Notes: a model not told the origin generated them from the letters alone. A DNA stretch of 64,000 nucleotides from Frateuria edaphi (GCF_021117405.1 NZ_CP088251.1:3395001-3459000), one strand, 5' to 3'; shown: positions 34,284-44,099, counted from the stretch's first letter. A program made the numbers and translations.

Positions 34284-34903
34284 GAGCCTGGCCGCTCGAG
34301 GTCGGCGATCAGCGCATCCGTGGTGGTGATCACATGGGCGTACGTAGGCCCGTTGAGCTCGTGCGCGGCATGCATGGCTTCGGCGCTGAAGGCGGCGGTG
34401 GCGTCCTTTACCAGCGTGAGGTGGTAGCCGAGCTCCATGGCGAACCGTCCGGTGGCTTCAATACACGTATTCGCGATGAGGCCGATCAGAATCACGTGGG
34501 TGATCTCGTGCTGCTTGAGTTGCACGTCGAGGTCGGTGTTGGCGAAGCCGCTCGAGCCCCAGTGTTCGGCAACCACCACGTCACCCTCCTGCGGCTGGAA
34601 GTCGTCGTGGAAAGTGCCGCCCCAACTGCCCTTCTCGAAGATCTGCCGTTGTGCGCCGGAAAGCTGGTACGGCGTCGCGTGCCGCCAGTGGACGTAATCG
34701 CCACGTTCCCACCGGTGATGCGGCACGAAAAACACCATCAATCCGACTCGCCGAGCGATGGCGACCAGCGCCCGGAGGTGATCGAGCAGGCGGACCTCCT
34801 CGGAAACGGCCCTCAGCCTCGGCCACGACTTTCCCCCTTCACTGAGAAAGTCGTTGTAGGGATCGACGAGCAGCAACGCGGTGGCATGGGACGGATAGCG
34901 CAT
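34280..34903 (-). CDS. Isochorismatase-family cysteine hydrolase
   Basis: The 207-residue protein (from ATG 34903) has the isochorismatase fold: ALLLVDPYNDFLSEGG (the first catalytic Asp), VVVAEHWGSSGFANTDLDVQLKQHEITHVILIGLIANTCIEATGRFAMELGYHLTLVKDATAAFS with the catalytic Cys in NTCIEAT. The middle Lys position is less clear. A GTG at 34912 is possible, but GAGGG eight bases before the ATG at 34903 decides the start. It lies between the SRPBCC-like gene and the enoyl-CoA-hydratase-like gene in one operon. Substrate unknown. Confidence 0.88.
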   Translation of the reverse strand: MRYPSHATALLLVDPYNDFLSEGGKSWPRLRAVSEEVRLLDHLRALVAIARRVGLMVFFVPHHRWERGDYVHWRHATPYQLSGAQRQIFEKGSWGGTFHDDFQPQEGDVVVAEHWGSSGFANTDLDVQLKQHEITHVILIGLIANTCIEATGRFAMELGYHLTLVKDATAAFSAEAMHAAHELNGPTYAHVITTTDALIADLERPGS

Positions 34904-34914
34904 GAGAGCCACCC

Positions 34915-35454
34915 TCAGGCCGCCGCTTTCGCGTGGCGCAGTGCATGTCGCTCGATGCTTGCCGCGAACAGGGGCGTCTCACCGGCGTTATGTGCGGCGC
35001 TGACGGGTTGCCGTTGCGCGCGGAAAAGGTCGAACGGGATCCCTTGTCGGTCGAGGTATGCGGAGAACTCCTCGGTTGGCCGGGTATACACCCGGTTGGT
35101 GAATTCGCAGCGTCCATCATCCATCGCCTTGACGCTCAATTCCCAGTTCACTTCCATGGTGGTTCGGCCGGAAGACGTGAAGAGATCCGAGATGGAGCGG
35201 AGCAGCAAATGGTGGGGCGAGGATTTCTGCTCGACGTAATGCTGGACCATCGGCGTGCCGCCGATGACCTCGACGTTGATGGACATCCGGCGGCCGTCGC
35301 GGGCCCTCGTAGCCCCGGCTGCGACGTGCGCAGGCGAGCAGCCTTGGTACTCCTCGTCCGGCAGGCTGAAGCACCATGCAGGAATGTCGATGTTGTCGAG
35401 GGGCGCGTTGATGATGGCCGAGTAGCTGGTATCGACGATGACTGTGTCTTCCAT
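34915..35454 (-). CDS. Hypothetical SRPBCC-like protein, first gene of operon
   Basis: The 179-residue product (MEDTVIVDTSYSAIINAPLDNIDIPAWCFSLPDEEYQ...) has the ligand-binding-pocket pattern of SRPBCC/START-like proteins: an N-terminal strand with SAIINAPLDNI, GGTPMVQHYVEQKSSPHHLLLRSISDLFTSSGRTTMEVNWELSVKAMDDGRCEFTNRVYTRPTEEF, and a C-terminal helix (ASIERHALRHAKAAA). No catalytic residues are recognised. GGAG precedes the ATG at 35454. It heads the operon ending near 33420, and the promoter region upstream has two GGTATCGA elements. Confidence 0.6.
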   Translation of the reverse strand: MEDTVIVDTSYSAIINAPLDNIDIPAWCFSLPDEEYQGCSPAHVAAGATRARDGRRMSINVEVIGGTPMVQHYVEQKSSPHHLLLRSISDLFTSSGRTTMEVNWELSVKAMDDGRCEFTNRVYTRPTEEFSAYLDRQGIPFDLFRAQRQPVSAAHNAGETPLFAASIERHALRHAKAAA

Positions 35455-35531
35455 AGGATGCTCCGGGGATAGTCGCTTGCGGGACGGTTTCCGGTAGCTT
35501 CCGCCGGCATGAGGGCCGGTGCCATTACCCA

Positions 35532-35559
35532 TTGGTATCGACCGCTACCTTGGTATCGA
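35532..35559. promoter_or_regulatory. Two TTGGTATCGA elements upstream of the hydrolase operon
   Basis: TTGGTATCGA occurs at 35532-35541 and 35550-35559 (period 18), about 80-105 bases before the start at 35454. The right copy with its left flank reads CGCTACC-TT-GGTATCG, nearly a 16-bp palindrome. Similar elements lie before several other genes in the window, so it is a candidate operator for a shared regulator. Confidence 0.5.
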
Positions 35560-35719
35560 GCAGGCGTTTCGGAAGCTGCAGCTCGTGTGCCCCACCGCCG
35601 CCGGAAGCTCGATCCCGAGCCGCGTGATTACACGCACGGCTTGTCCACATCAGGAGCGCAACCGGAAACCATCCGGGCAGTCGCCGAGTTCGCCCGGCCG
35701 CACTGGAAACAGGTAGAGC

Positions 35720-36010
35720 TCACCTCCCCTCGATGAGGCGCACGTCGCGCTCCGCTGCGCCATCAAGATGGCGAACTGCGAGTTGATATTCAGGGCTGCG
35801 ATACGCCGCGTTCGCCGTGGCAAGGTCCGCGAATTCAACCACGGCAACATGCTGCAGTTTTCCCGACTCATAGGCGAAAGCCGGCGTGCCAACGGCCAAC
35901 ACCCGGCCACCGTGGGCCTTGATTACCGGCGTCGCCGCTGCCACGTATTTCTCTACGCCAGCCGCGTCCGAGATTGATTGAAAGGTCATGACCCAGTATC
36001 CGCTTGGCAT
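35720..36010 (-). CDS. DUF1330 family protein
   Basis: The 96-residue protein (MPSGYWVMTFQSISDAAGVEKYVAAATPVIKAHGGRVLAVG... to VRHLDGAAERDVRLIEGR) matches the DUF1330 pattern: W..F..I.D......Y...A.P.I..HGG..L..G, then V.EF.D...A...Y.SPEYQ. These dimeric ferredoxin-like-fold proteins have no settled function. GGGAG eight bases upstream fixes the start at 36010. It lies 65 bases after the epoxide hydrolase gene on the same strand, so probably the same transcript. Confidence 0.88.
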   Translation of the reverse strand: MPSGYWVMTFQSISDAAGVEKYVAAATPVIKAHGGRVLAVGTPAFAYESGKLQHVAVVEFADLATANAAYRSPEYQLAVRHLDGAAERDVRLIEGR

Positions 36011-36075
36011 CGTTTTTCTCCCGGACGTAAAGCATGCGAGCTGGCGCGTCTCCGCATTAGCGGTTGCCGCGTGTC

Positions 36076-37479
36076 TCATCGAAGTGGCTTGAACGTCGCG
36101 CGCAACTCGTCGACAAACACGGCCGGCTGTTCCCACGCGGCGAAGTGACCGCCTTTGTCGAGCCGGTTGTAGTGGATGAGCTTCGGATACGCGCGCTCGC
36201 TCCAGCTCCTGGGCGCCTGATAGAGCTCGTCCGGGAACGCGCTCACGCCGACTGGGATGTCGACGCCTTTGGGCGCGAAGAAGGCCAGCTTGCTTTCCCA
36301 GTACAAGCGCGCGGAGGACACGGCCGTGTTGGTCAGCCAGTACAGGGTCACGTTGTCGAGGATATCGTCGCGCGACAGGCCTTCACGGTGGCCATCGAAC
36401 ACGCGCGCGATCAGGGCGTAGCTGCGCGCGTCGTGGTCGAGCATCCAGGCGGCCAGTCCCACCGGGGAATCGGCGAGGGCATACAGGGTCTGCGGGCGGC
36501 CTGCCATTTCCTGCGCGTATCCAAGGCCGTGCCGATAGAAGAAGTCGAGCTGTTCATAGGCGTGCTTCTCGTCGGCGGAGAGATCCGCCGGCGCCGGCCG
36601 GTGCGCCTGCAATGCGGCTTCGATGTCGGCGGGCACCGTCGCGGGCATGTTGGTATGGATGCCGATGAGTTCGGGCGCCTTGAGTAAGGCCATCTGCTCG
36701 GTGACCGCATTGCCCCAGTCGCCGCCCTGGGCGACGAAGCGGTTGTAGCCCAGGCGCTTCATCAGCACGACCCAGGCGCGCGCGATTCGGACGGGATCCC
36801 AGCCGGTTTGCGTGGGCTTGCCGGAAAACCCGTAGCCAGGCAGCGACGGGATCACCACATCGAACGCGTCCGCGGGGGAGCCGCCGTATGCGGTCGGATC
36901 GGTCAGCGGCCCGATGATTTTCATCTGTTCGGCGATCGAGCCCGGCCACCCGTGCGTGATGATGATGGGCATGGCGTGGGGGTGCTTGGAACGCACGTGG
37001 ATGAAGTGAATGTCCACACCATCGATGCGCGTGACGAACTGGGGGACCGCATCGAGTCGCGCCTCGAACCGGCGCCAGTCGTAGTCCTTTGCCCAATATG
37101 CAGCGAGCTTTCGAAGCGTCGCCAACTGGACGCCCTGGGACTGGTCGTCGACGGTTTCCTTCTCGGGCCACCGGGTGGCCTCGATCCGGCGGCGCAGGTC
37201 GTCGAGTTGCGCCTGTGTCGCGTGGAATCGGAACGGCCGGATCGACGTGTCCTGCGCGCTGGTGACGGCCGTTGTGGGGGAGATTGCGGTTGGAGTGTTC
37301 ATGGCTTGCTCGGAATATGGGGAGGCTGAGACGACCCGGCAGGCGAGTAGCGTGGCCACCGAGATGGCAAGAGCGCACAGGCGGGTCGACGCGCCCCGCA
37401 CGGCCGTCCGCGACGGGCAGCTGCGCGGGGCGTACATGGCGCTGCCGCGCGATGCATGCGTGGGATAACGGGCGATCAT
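36076..37479 (-). CDS. Exported epoxide hydrolase (EHN-type)
   Basis: The 467-residue protein begins with a signal-like segment (STRLCALAISVATLLACRVVSASP) and then RPFRFHATQAQLDDLRRRIEATRWPE, the N-terminal EHN domain of juvenile-hormone-type epoxide hydrolases. The hydrolase core follows: PIIITHGWPGSIAEQM, LPGYGFSGKPTQTGW, and the nucleophile region FVAQGGDWGNAVTEQMA with Asp. An active-site Tyr and His are in the GYAQEMAG.. and YNRLDKGGHFAAWEQP segments. Family and reaction (epoxide to diol) are clear; the substrate is not. AGGA precedes the ATG at 37479. Confidence 0.9.
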   Translation of the reverse strand: MIARYPTHASRGSAMYAPRSCPSRTAVRGASTRLCALAISVATLLACRVVSASPYSEQAMNTPTAISPTTAVTSAQDTSIRPFRFHATQAQLDDLRRRIEATRWPEKETVDDQSQGVQLATLRKLAAYWAKDYDWRRFEARLDAVPQFVTRIDGVDIHFIHVRSKHPHAMPIIITHGWPGSIAEQMKIIGPLTDPTAYGGSPADAFDVVIPSLPGYGFSGKPTQTGWDPVRIARAWVVLMKRLGYNRFVAQGGDWGNAVTEQMALLKAPELIGIHTNMPATVPADIEAALQAHRPAPADLSADEKHAYEQLDFFYRHGLGYAQEMAGRPQTLYALADSPVGLAAWMLDHDARSYALIARVFDGHREGLSRDDILDNVTLYWLTNTAVSSARLYWESKLAFFAPKGVDIPVGVSAFPDELYQAPRSWSERAYPKLIHYNRLDKGGHFAAWEQPAVFVDELRATFKPLR

Positions 37480-37835
37480 GTCGAATCCTCGGATGGAAAA
37501 ACCGATGCTCTGGACGCTGCGGCTGCGGAAAGGCACCCGTGCACATGGAGCATGGGCAATCACACCAAGCGTGCCGCGCGCAGTCGATTGCACGAAGGTG
37601 TTGCCCGATACCTTCGTATGCGTTTCGGAAACGGGCGTGAGGCATTGGCCTGGGTTCGCGATCGCGCGGTCCTGGGCCGGCAAAAATGAGCGTCACATTC
37701 GCCGAGGAAACGCGGGTAACGGCCGAGTCCGCCCCCGGGATGGTGTTAGATCCGTGGCGCCCAGGTATCCCCCGCTCGTGCGCGATGGCGCGTGCCCCGC
37801 CCCATCGCGGCGCAGGAGCTCAACGGGCAACGACC
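37480..37835. promoter_or_regulatory. Upstream region of the epoxide hydrolase gene
   Basis: No gene is seen between the epoxide hydrolase start and the end of the giant kinase gene. A CGATACC-TT-CGTATGCG element lies at 37606-37621, related to the GGTATCG elements elsewhere, about 130 bases upstream of the start at 37479. A plus-strand frame is open here but continues antisense to the kinase gene, so it is a shadow. Confidence 0.4.
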
Positions 37836-40800
37836 CTATTCCGGGATCGCCCCGGTTGCCTGCGCCCCGTCGATCGCTGGCAGCGTGCCGTCGAGCGCCG
37901 CCCTCACCTCACCCGCCACGAGTGGAATGACGAAGGAAAATGTGGCGCCGCCATCCTGGTTGGGCTCGGCCCACAGCCGGCCCCGATGGGTTTCGATGAT
38001 CGTCCGGCTGATGGACAGACCCACGCCCATTCCATCGTCCTTGGTGGTGTAGAAGGCCTCGAAGTACTTCTCCAGTTGCCGCGGGTCCAGACCGATTCCC
38101 GAATCCTGGACGCTCAGCCGCACGCCCTCGCCTTTCTCGAACCGTGTACGAATCACCAGTTGTCTTGGGCGTCCTTGCTCCAGCGTGCTCATCGCATCGG
38201 AAGCATTGGTCAGCAGGTTGAGGATGACCTGCTGCAACTGCACGCGGTCGCCCGTGACGAGCGGCAGGCGATCGGCAAACTCCGTGCGCAGGCTGACCTG
38301 GCTGCACAACAGCGCATTGGACGCCAGCGCCACGACCTCACCGGCCGCCTCGTTGAGGTCGACCAGCTCGGCGAAGGTTTCCTTGCGGGCGAACAGCGAG
38401 CGCAGGCGCTTGATGACTTCCGATGCACGGTTGGCGTCGCGGATCGTGCGACGCGCCGTCTCCATCGCGCCCTCGGTGGCCGGCGGCTCGACGGCGAGCA
38501 TGCGCAGACAAGTCGATGCGTTGGTCATGATGCCCGCCAGTGGCTGGTTCAGCTCATGCGCAATGGAGGCCGAGAGCTGGCCGATGCTCGCGACGCGGTT
38601 GGCGTCGGCCAGGCGCAACTGCACTTCGTGGTACCGGCGCAGGCTGTCGCTGGCGGCGGCCTCGGCCGCAACGCGATCGGACAGGTCGAGCACGAAGGAA
38701 ACGCCCTCCGTCGGCGTGGCCTCGAACAGCGCAGCACCGATGAGCACGGGGACGCGCGAGCCATCCTTGCGCATGAGCTCGCCCTCGAAGGGCGGCGCCA
38801 CGCCGGTTTCCAGCATCGTCTGCATGACGCGATCGTTGCTTTCAGCCCACTCCGGCGGCAGCAACGCTTTCCACTGCATGCGACCGCTGGCGCGATCGGC
38901 GCTGTCGTAACCGATGATCTCCAGGAACGCGTCGTTGCCATCGATGATCCGGCCGTCGAGCGCCCAGGTGAATATCCCGATGATGTTGGAATTGAACAAG
39001 CGCCGCACCCTCGCTTCGCGCTCTTGCACTTCCTTGTACAAACGGATGTTCTCCAGCGAGATCGCCGCTTCCGACGCCAGCAGCTTCAGTACCGCGATGC
39101 GCGCTGGCGTAAATACGTGGCTCGCGAGCCTGTTCTCCAGGTACAGGACGCCGATGAGGCGGGCCTGCTTGAGCAGCGGCAGGCAGAGCAGCGAGCGAGA
39201 CGCGTGCTCGATCAGGTAGGGGTCCTGGGAAAACGCGGTCTCCGTAGTCGCATCGGTGATCAGCAGCGGCTCCTGAGTGCGCAGCACGTACTGGAAGACC
39301 GACAGGGGCAGCCTGTCGCCGGTCACGATGGACGATTGCTGCAGGACATCCACCGTGTCGCTGTGCGTTACGGCGTCGGCCTCGATGCGATACTCCGCGC
39401 CACGCGGAAGTATCAGCAGCCCGCGCTCTGCGCCTGCGTGCTCGATGGCCAGGTGCATGATCGTGTCGACGAGCCGGTCAACCTCGATCGCGGACGAGAT
39501 CGCCTGGGACACCTGAATCACGGTGGCCAGGTCGAGCTGCTCGACCGGGGTCAGCCAGGTACGACTGGCGTCATGGTGCTCCGCAGGCCTGTCCAGCCCG
39601 GGATGCAACCGCTCGAGCTGGCGCACCTTTCCCTGCGCACCCCAACGGCGGTAACCCTCCTGGGCATCGCTCAGATATGCGCGCGCCGCCTTTCCCATGC
39701 CGCGGACAAGGAAGAAGTTGCCGGCGCATTCGTTGGCCACCGCCTCGTTGTGGACGTGCCCGTTGTCGCGTGCGGAGCGGATTGCGGCTTCATACAGATG
39801 CTCTGCTTCGAGCATGCGCCCCTCGATCCGCGCGATCTCTGCCCCCACGAGAGCGGCCCGGTTTTCGAAGTTCGCAGCCGAACACCCGGCCCAGATTTCC
39901 AGTTGGCGGTGATAGCGTGTCGCGATGTCGAAGTGCCGCCCCCGTTCATCCAGAGGCGCGAGATGCCAGCGGGCGGCATGCGCAAGCGCGCCGTAGAAGA
40001 AGAAGTCGGCAGTCTCCAGCTGCGATGGCGAGGTCCACAGCAGCCGGTCCGCGTTGTCCGAGGCGCGGATCGCCTCCTCCAGGTCGCCGCAGAAATAACG
40101 TCCCTGCAGTTTCCGTGTCCAGTAAAAGAACGTCGCCAGGGCTAGTACCGGGCTGCCGGTGAGGTGGGCCTCGGCCTCGGCTTCGTCGTAGTCGTCGTCG
40201 TCGAAGCAGCCGAACCGCGGGGTCAAGCCACGCAGCGTGCGGATCAGCCCCACTTGCGCCGCGCACAGGTCGACCACCATGCCAAAGCCGGCATCGCGTG
40301 CGAAGGCCAGTCCGGTTTCCGCATCGGCCTGGATGCCCGCCAGTTCATCGCCGGCCGCGAGGCAGTTGGTGATGAGCGCATCCCAGCTGTACGCGGCGAA
40401 AGTGAGGTCGCCCCTGCCGAAGGCGGTGTCGAACGCACGGCGGATCAGATCTCGCCCGCTGGCAAACGGCTCGAACCATGGCATTACCATGTTGCCGAAG
40501 ACGATGTACGTGCGCGCCTGATAGCGTGTGAGTCCGCGCTGCTCGACCAGTTCGTAGCCCAGGCGGCCGAAGCGGTAGCCATCGCGGTAATTGCCGAAAC
40601 GTGGCCCGGCGAACGTGGCGAAGAACACGTAGCCGAAGCAGGAACCATCGCTGTGCCCGTGTTCGAGACTGAGGTTGACCATGCGGCACAGAACGAGCGA
40701 AGACAGGTTTTCGTCGAAGAAGAAAGCCGGCGTCACGATCTCGGTGAACACATCGAGCATGTCCAGAACGTCCGGATCGGTCGCCAGTGGCAGGTCGACC

Positions 40801-43448
40801 AGGTCCTCGATACTCCTGTCACCCAGCTGGGCCCAGATGCGCTCATACTCCTGCATGACGACCTCGCGCGGCGGGCGCGCCGTCCAGTCGGTGCCGTTGC
40901 GGCGCAGGTAGTCGAGGAAGACTTCCACGCAGAGATCGCCGCGCGAACGCGTGGTGTAAAGGGTCAACCGCAGGCGCGTCACGGTGGCGAAGTCGTGGCG
41001 CGTCCCTGCTCGCCGGGCTAGCATTTCCAGCCGCCGTTCGGCCGCGTCGAGATCGGCGGTCATCAGTTCGCATTCGGCGATGAGCGATTCCAGCGCGAAC
41101 ATCAGTTCGTAGTGGAGGGTCCAGTCATCCTCGGCCAGCAGCGCACGCCCTGCCCGCAGATAGGTGAGCGCCGATGCGTATGCCGTGGATGCGCGTGCAC
41201 GCCGGGCGGCGACCAGATTGAACGCGGCGACCTGCAGCCGCTCGTGGACCGATTCCAGCAGGTGCGCAGCACGGTTGTACTGGTTCACGATCTCGAAGAT
41301 CGCTTCTTCCCGTCGATCGGCCGGCGTGTGTGCGGCAAGCAACCGGCCGATGCGCAAGTGGGCAGCCGCTCGCGCCGTGGACGGCACCTGCGAATATGCC
41401 GCTTCTTGCACCCTGTCGTGGACAAAGCGGTAAGCGCTCCCGTGGCGCCGGACCAGCTCCTGCCGCAGTGCTTCCCACAGGTCCGCCTCCAGGTCCTCGG
41501 CCGAGGTCTCGCAGACCGCGCTCAACGTCTGCAGGTCGCTGGCATGGCCCAGGCAGGCGAACGTCTGGATGGTCGCCAGGGTCCGTGGCGGAAGACGAGA
41601 GAGCTTGCGCACCATCAGGTCGACGATGTTGTCGCTGTAGCCCTTGGCGAGCGTTCGCTCGCGGTCCCACGTCCATCGCATCGTCGCATGGTCGAACGCG
41701 AGCAACCCCTCCTCCGCCAGTGACTTGAGAAACTGGATGGCGAAGAAGGGATTGCCGCCCGTCCTGGCGTGGATGAGTTCGGCGAGCGAGCGCATCTGCG
41801 CGGCCGGCGCGCGCAGCGATTCGGCGACGAGCTGTTGCAGGTCGCGCGGGGTCAGCGCAGGCAGGATGAGCGTGCGGACATCCGCGCCGTGTTGGCGGAG
41901 CGCATCGAGCGTCCGTGCCAGGGGGTGAAGCATGCTCACTTCATTGTCGCGATAGGCGCCGATCAGCAACACATGGCGCATGTCGCCGGCGGTCAGCAGA
42001 TCGCCAAGCAGATCCAGGGTCGCCGAATCCAGCCACTGCAGGTCGTCCAGGAACAGCGCCAGCGGGTGTTCCGGACGTGCGAATACGGAGATGAAGCGGC
42101 GCACGGCGAGCTGGAAGCGCCGCTGGGCGTCCCGCGCGGGGAGCGCGACGACCGGCGGTTGCTCGCCGATGATCAGCTTCAGTTCGGGCACCAGGTCGAG
42201 CAGCAATGCACCGTTGGGCCCCAGCACATCGGCGAACGCATCGCGCCAATGCGCCAGTTCGTCGTCCGGCCTGGCCAGCAGCGGCCTGACCAGTTGCCGG
42301 AACGCCTGTGCGAAGGTGGCGTAAGGAATGCCGGCCTTGTACTGATCGAACTTGCCGGAGGCGAACAACCCCCGCGGCGACACCAGCACCTTGTGCAGCT
42401 CGTTCACGACGGACGATTTGCCGATGCCGGAGTAACCCGCGACCAGCACCAGCGCGGGCGCTCCGGTTTCGACGACGTCGTTGAACGCGCCGATCAGCTG
42501 CTCGATCTCCGCTTCGCGACCGTACAGCTTTTCCGGAATCACCAGGCGCCCGGGATGGTCGTGTTCGCCGAGAGCGATCGCCGCGTCCGGTATCCCTCTC
42601 TCGCACGCGTCGATGCACAGCCGAAGATCGTGCGCGACGCCCCGGGCGGTCTGGTATCGGTCTTCCGGCATCTTGCTGAGCAGCCGCATGATGAGATCGG
42701 ACACTGCCACCGGAAGGCCAGGCACGCATTGCACCGGCGGCGGAGGCCTGCGGGCAATGTGGCAATGCACCCATTCCATCGGATCCGATGCGTTGAACGG
42801 CAGTGCGCCGGCGACCATGCGGTACAGAAGGACGCCGAGCGAGTAAAGGTCGCTGCGCGAGTCGACCGAGCGGTTCATGCGTCCGGTCTGCTCCGGCGCC
42901 ATGTAGGCCAGTGTTCCTGCGATCAGTTCAGGCGGATCGGGCGCCTGCCGCTCGCGGGGCAGCCGCGAGGCGATGCCGAACCCGAACAGCATGACGCGGT
43001 CTTCCCCGGGAGCGACCAGAACGTTCGTCGGCTTGATGTCGCGATGTACCAGGCCGCTCTCATGGACTCGCCCGAGCGCACCTGCAAGCGACAGGGCGAG
43101 ACGGAGAAAACGCGACAGCTCCATGGGCCGCCCATCGAGGCGGCGCTCGAGCGGCTCGCCTTCCTGATGCTCGAGCAGGAGCAGCGTGCGTCCACGTTCG
43201 CTCAGCAGATCGATCGGCCGCAGCGCCCACTCGCCATCCAGGTGCGCTCTCAATGCGTACTCGTGCTTCAGGCCTTCGGCCACGGCGGAATGCGGTCGCC
43301 CCGAAAGCGGCAGCACCGCGATGCATGCCTGCTCGGTGCCGTCCTCCTGTGTCAGGCTGGCCCGATGGAATTCACGCTCGCCGTCGTCCCAAAGAAACTC
43401 GCGGGAGGCGTGGCCACCCTCGATCCCCCACAGAGACGTCAGCGCCAT
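37836..43448 (-). CDS. Giant Ser/Thr-kinase-like / AAA ATPase / GAF-PAS histidine kinase fusion
   Basis: The 1870-residue protein joins a Ser/Thr-kinase-like domain (1-280), an AAA ATPase (Walker A GYSGIGKSS 338-346; Walker B LALFLDDLQW about 463), a long helical TPR-like region (about 660-1270), GAF (about 1320-1470), PAS (about 1485-1595) and a histidine kinase (His1631 in SIAHELNQPLAG; N box at 1749; DSGIG at 1782). The kinase loop HRDIKPTN (135-142) is present, but the DFG Asp is replaced by Gly (FGFG, 155-158) and no VAIK lysine is seen at about 42-46, so the N-terminal domain is probably a pseudokinase. The architecture is that of trifunctional kinase/ATPase/sensor proteins. Likely cytoplasmic. 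Start at 43448 preferred over 43535. Two FixJ-type regulators lie nearby. Confidence 0.92.
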   Translation of the reverse strand: MALTSLWGIEGGHASREFLWDDGEREFHRASLTQEDGTEQACIAVLPLSGRPHSAVAEGLKHEYALRAHLDGEWALRPIDLLSERGRTLLLLEHQEGEPLERRLDGRPMELSRFLRLALSLAGALGRVHESGLVHRDIKPTNVLVAPGEDRVMLFGFGIASRLPRERQAPDPPELIAGTLAYMAPEQTGRMNRSVDSRSDLYSLGVLLYRMVAGALPFNASDPMEWVHCHIARRPPPPVQCVPGLPVAVSDLIMRLLSKMPEDRYQTARGVAHDLRLCIDACERGIPDAAIALGEHDHPGRLVIPEKLYGREAEIEQLIGAFNDVVETGAPALVLVAGYSGIGKSSVVNELHKVLVSPRGLFASGKFDQYKAGIPYATFAQAFRQLVRPLLARPDDELAHWRDAFADVLGPNGALLLDLVPELKLIIGEQPPVVALPARDAQRRFQLAVRRFISVFARPEHPLALFLDDLQWLDSATLDLLGDLLTAGDMRHVLLIGAYRDNEVSMLHPLARTLDALRQHGADVRTLILPALTPRDLQQLVAESLRAPAAQMRSLAELIHARTGGNPFFAIQFLKSLAEEGLLAFDHATMRWTWDRERTLAKGYSDNIVDLMVRKLSRLPPRTLATIQTFACLGHASDLQTLSAVCETSAEDLEADLWEALRQELVRRHGSAYRFVHDRVQEAAYSQVPSTARAAAHLRIGRLLAAHTPADRREEAIFEIVNQYNRAAHLLESVHERLQVAAFNLVAARRARASTAYASALTYLRAGRALLAEDDWTLHYELMFALESLIAECELMTADLDAAERRLEMLARRAGTRHDFATVTRLRLTLYTTRSRGDLCVEVFLDYLRRNGTDWTARPPREVVMQEYERIWAQLGDRSIEDLVDLPLATDPDVLDMLDVFTEIVTPAFFFDENLSSLVLCRMVNLSLEHGHSDGSCFGYVFFATFAGPRFGNYRDGYRFGRLGYELVEQRGLTRYQARTYIVFGNMVMPWFEPFASGRDLIRRAFDTAFGRGDLTFAAYSWDALITNCLAAGDELAGIQADAETGLAFARDAGFGMVVDLCAAQVGLIRTLRGLTPRFGCFDDDDYDEAEAEAHLTGSPVLALATFFYWTRKLQGRYFCGDLEEAIRASDNADRLLWTSPSQLETADFFFYGALAHAARWHLAPLDERGRHFDIATRYHRQLEIWAGCSAANFENRAALVGAEIARIEGRMLEAEHLYEAAIRSARDNGHVHNEAVANECAGNFFLVRGMGKAARAYLSDAQEGYRRWGAQGKVRQLERLHPGLDRPAEHHDASRTWLTPVEQLDLATVIQVSQAISSAIEVDRLVDTIMHLAIEHAGAERGLLILPRGAEYRIEADAVTHSDTVDVLQQSSIVTGDRLPLSVFQYVLRTQEPLLITDATTETAFSQDPYLIEHASRSLLCLPLLKQARLIGVLYLENRLASHVFTPARIAVLKLLASEAAISLENIRLYKEVQEREARVRRLFNSNIIGIFTWALDGRIIDGNDAFLEIIGYDSADRASGRMQWKALLPPEWAESNDRVMQTMLETGVAPPFEGELMRKDGSRVPVLIGAALFEATPTEGVSFVLDLSDRVAAEAAASDSLRRYHEVQLRLADANRVASIGQLSASIAHELNQPLAGIMTNASTCLRMLAVEPPATEGAMETARRTIRDANRASEVIKRLRSLFARKETFAELVDLNEAAGEVVALASNALLCSQVSLRTEFADRLPLVTGDRVQLQQVILNLLTNASDAMSTLEQGRPRQLVIRTRFEKGEGVRLSVQDSGIGLDPRQLEKYFEAFYTTKDDGMGVGLSISRTIIETHRGRLWAEPNQDGGATFSFVIPLVAGEVRAALDGTLPAIDGAQATGAIPE

Positions 43449-43581
43449 CGGGGCCTCCGGCCGGCAATCGCAACGGATCACGCACGGGCGTGTCGGATGG
43501 GATCGACGATACTGCTGCGCTCTGCAGGTTGGCAATCGGGACCGTTACCGACGCGATGCAGCCAATGATGGACCACGCGGC

Positions 43582-43603
43582 GCCACCGCTGCGTAGCGGT
43601 GGC
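43582..43603. terminator. GC-rich hairpin between ohr and the giant kinase gene
   Basis: CCACCGCT..AGCGGTGG forms an 8-bp stem with a short loop about 14 bases downstream of the ohr stop on the minus strand. No U-run follows, so it is a weak terminator or an attenuator before the kinase gene. Confidence 0.45.
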
Positions 43604-43616
43604 CGCCTGCGGTGGA

Positions 43617-44039
43617 TCAGACCACGTTGATCATCACCCCGATGCTGTCCCTTAGCGCTTTTGAGTACGGACAGATGTCGTGGCCCGCCTTGGCCAATGC
43701 TTGCGCGGTCTCCCGGTCCAGGCCGGGCAGCGTGATGTTCAGGCGGGCTGCGAGGGAATAGCCGTCCGCCCCCTGACGCAGGTCGACTTCGGCGTCGACC
43801 GCCGCGTCGGGCGGCAGCACCACACGCAGCTTGCGTGCGGCGACACCCATCGCGCCGATGAAGCACGCCGACCAGCCGGCGGCCAGCAACTGCTCGGGGT
43901 TGGTGCCGGTGCCGTGCGTCCCGGGCGTGGAGAATCCGACCTCGAGGATGCCGTCATCGCTCTTGGCCTTGCCTCCGTCGCGTCCACCCACCGTGTGGGT
44001 CCGCGCCGTGTAGATGACTTTCCGTTCTTGCTCGTTCAC
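43617..44039 (-). CDS. Organic hydroperoxide resistance protein, Ohr/OsmC family
   Basis: The 140-residue protein reduces organic hydroperoxides in the cytoplasm. It has the two catalytic cysteines of the Ohr group: one in GWSACFIGAMG (about residue 60) and one in DICPYSKALRDSI (about 125), and the GTGTNPEQLLAAG segment typical of Ohr. The start is a GTG at 44039 with GGGAG six bases upstream; the ATG at 44105 upstream has no family match. It lies between the giant kinase and the FixJ-type regulators. A GGTATCG element lies 60 bases upstream. No ohrR-like gene is adjacent. Confidence 0.93.
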   Translation of the reverse strand: MNEQERKVIYTARTHTVGGRDGGKAKSDDGILEVGFSTPGTHGTGTNPEQLLAAGWSACFIGAMGVAARKLRVVLPPDAAVDAEVDLRQGADGYSLAARLNITLPGLDRETAQALAKAGHDICPYSKALRDSIGVMINVV

Positions 44040-44099
44040 GTTGAGCTCCCAAAAAATGACCAGGGGCCCGATGAAACTACGGTTCCGCGCTGCAGGCGA

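Noticed and set aside
37686..43568. Long plus-strand frames (37686-40145 and 41769-43568) antisense to the giant kinase
   Set aside because: They are Arg/Ala/Gln-rich and mirror the codon bias of the minus-strand gene, which has full domain support.
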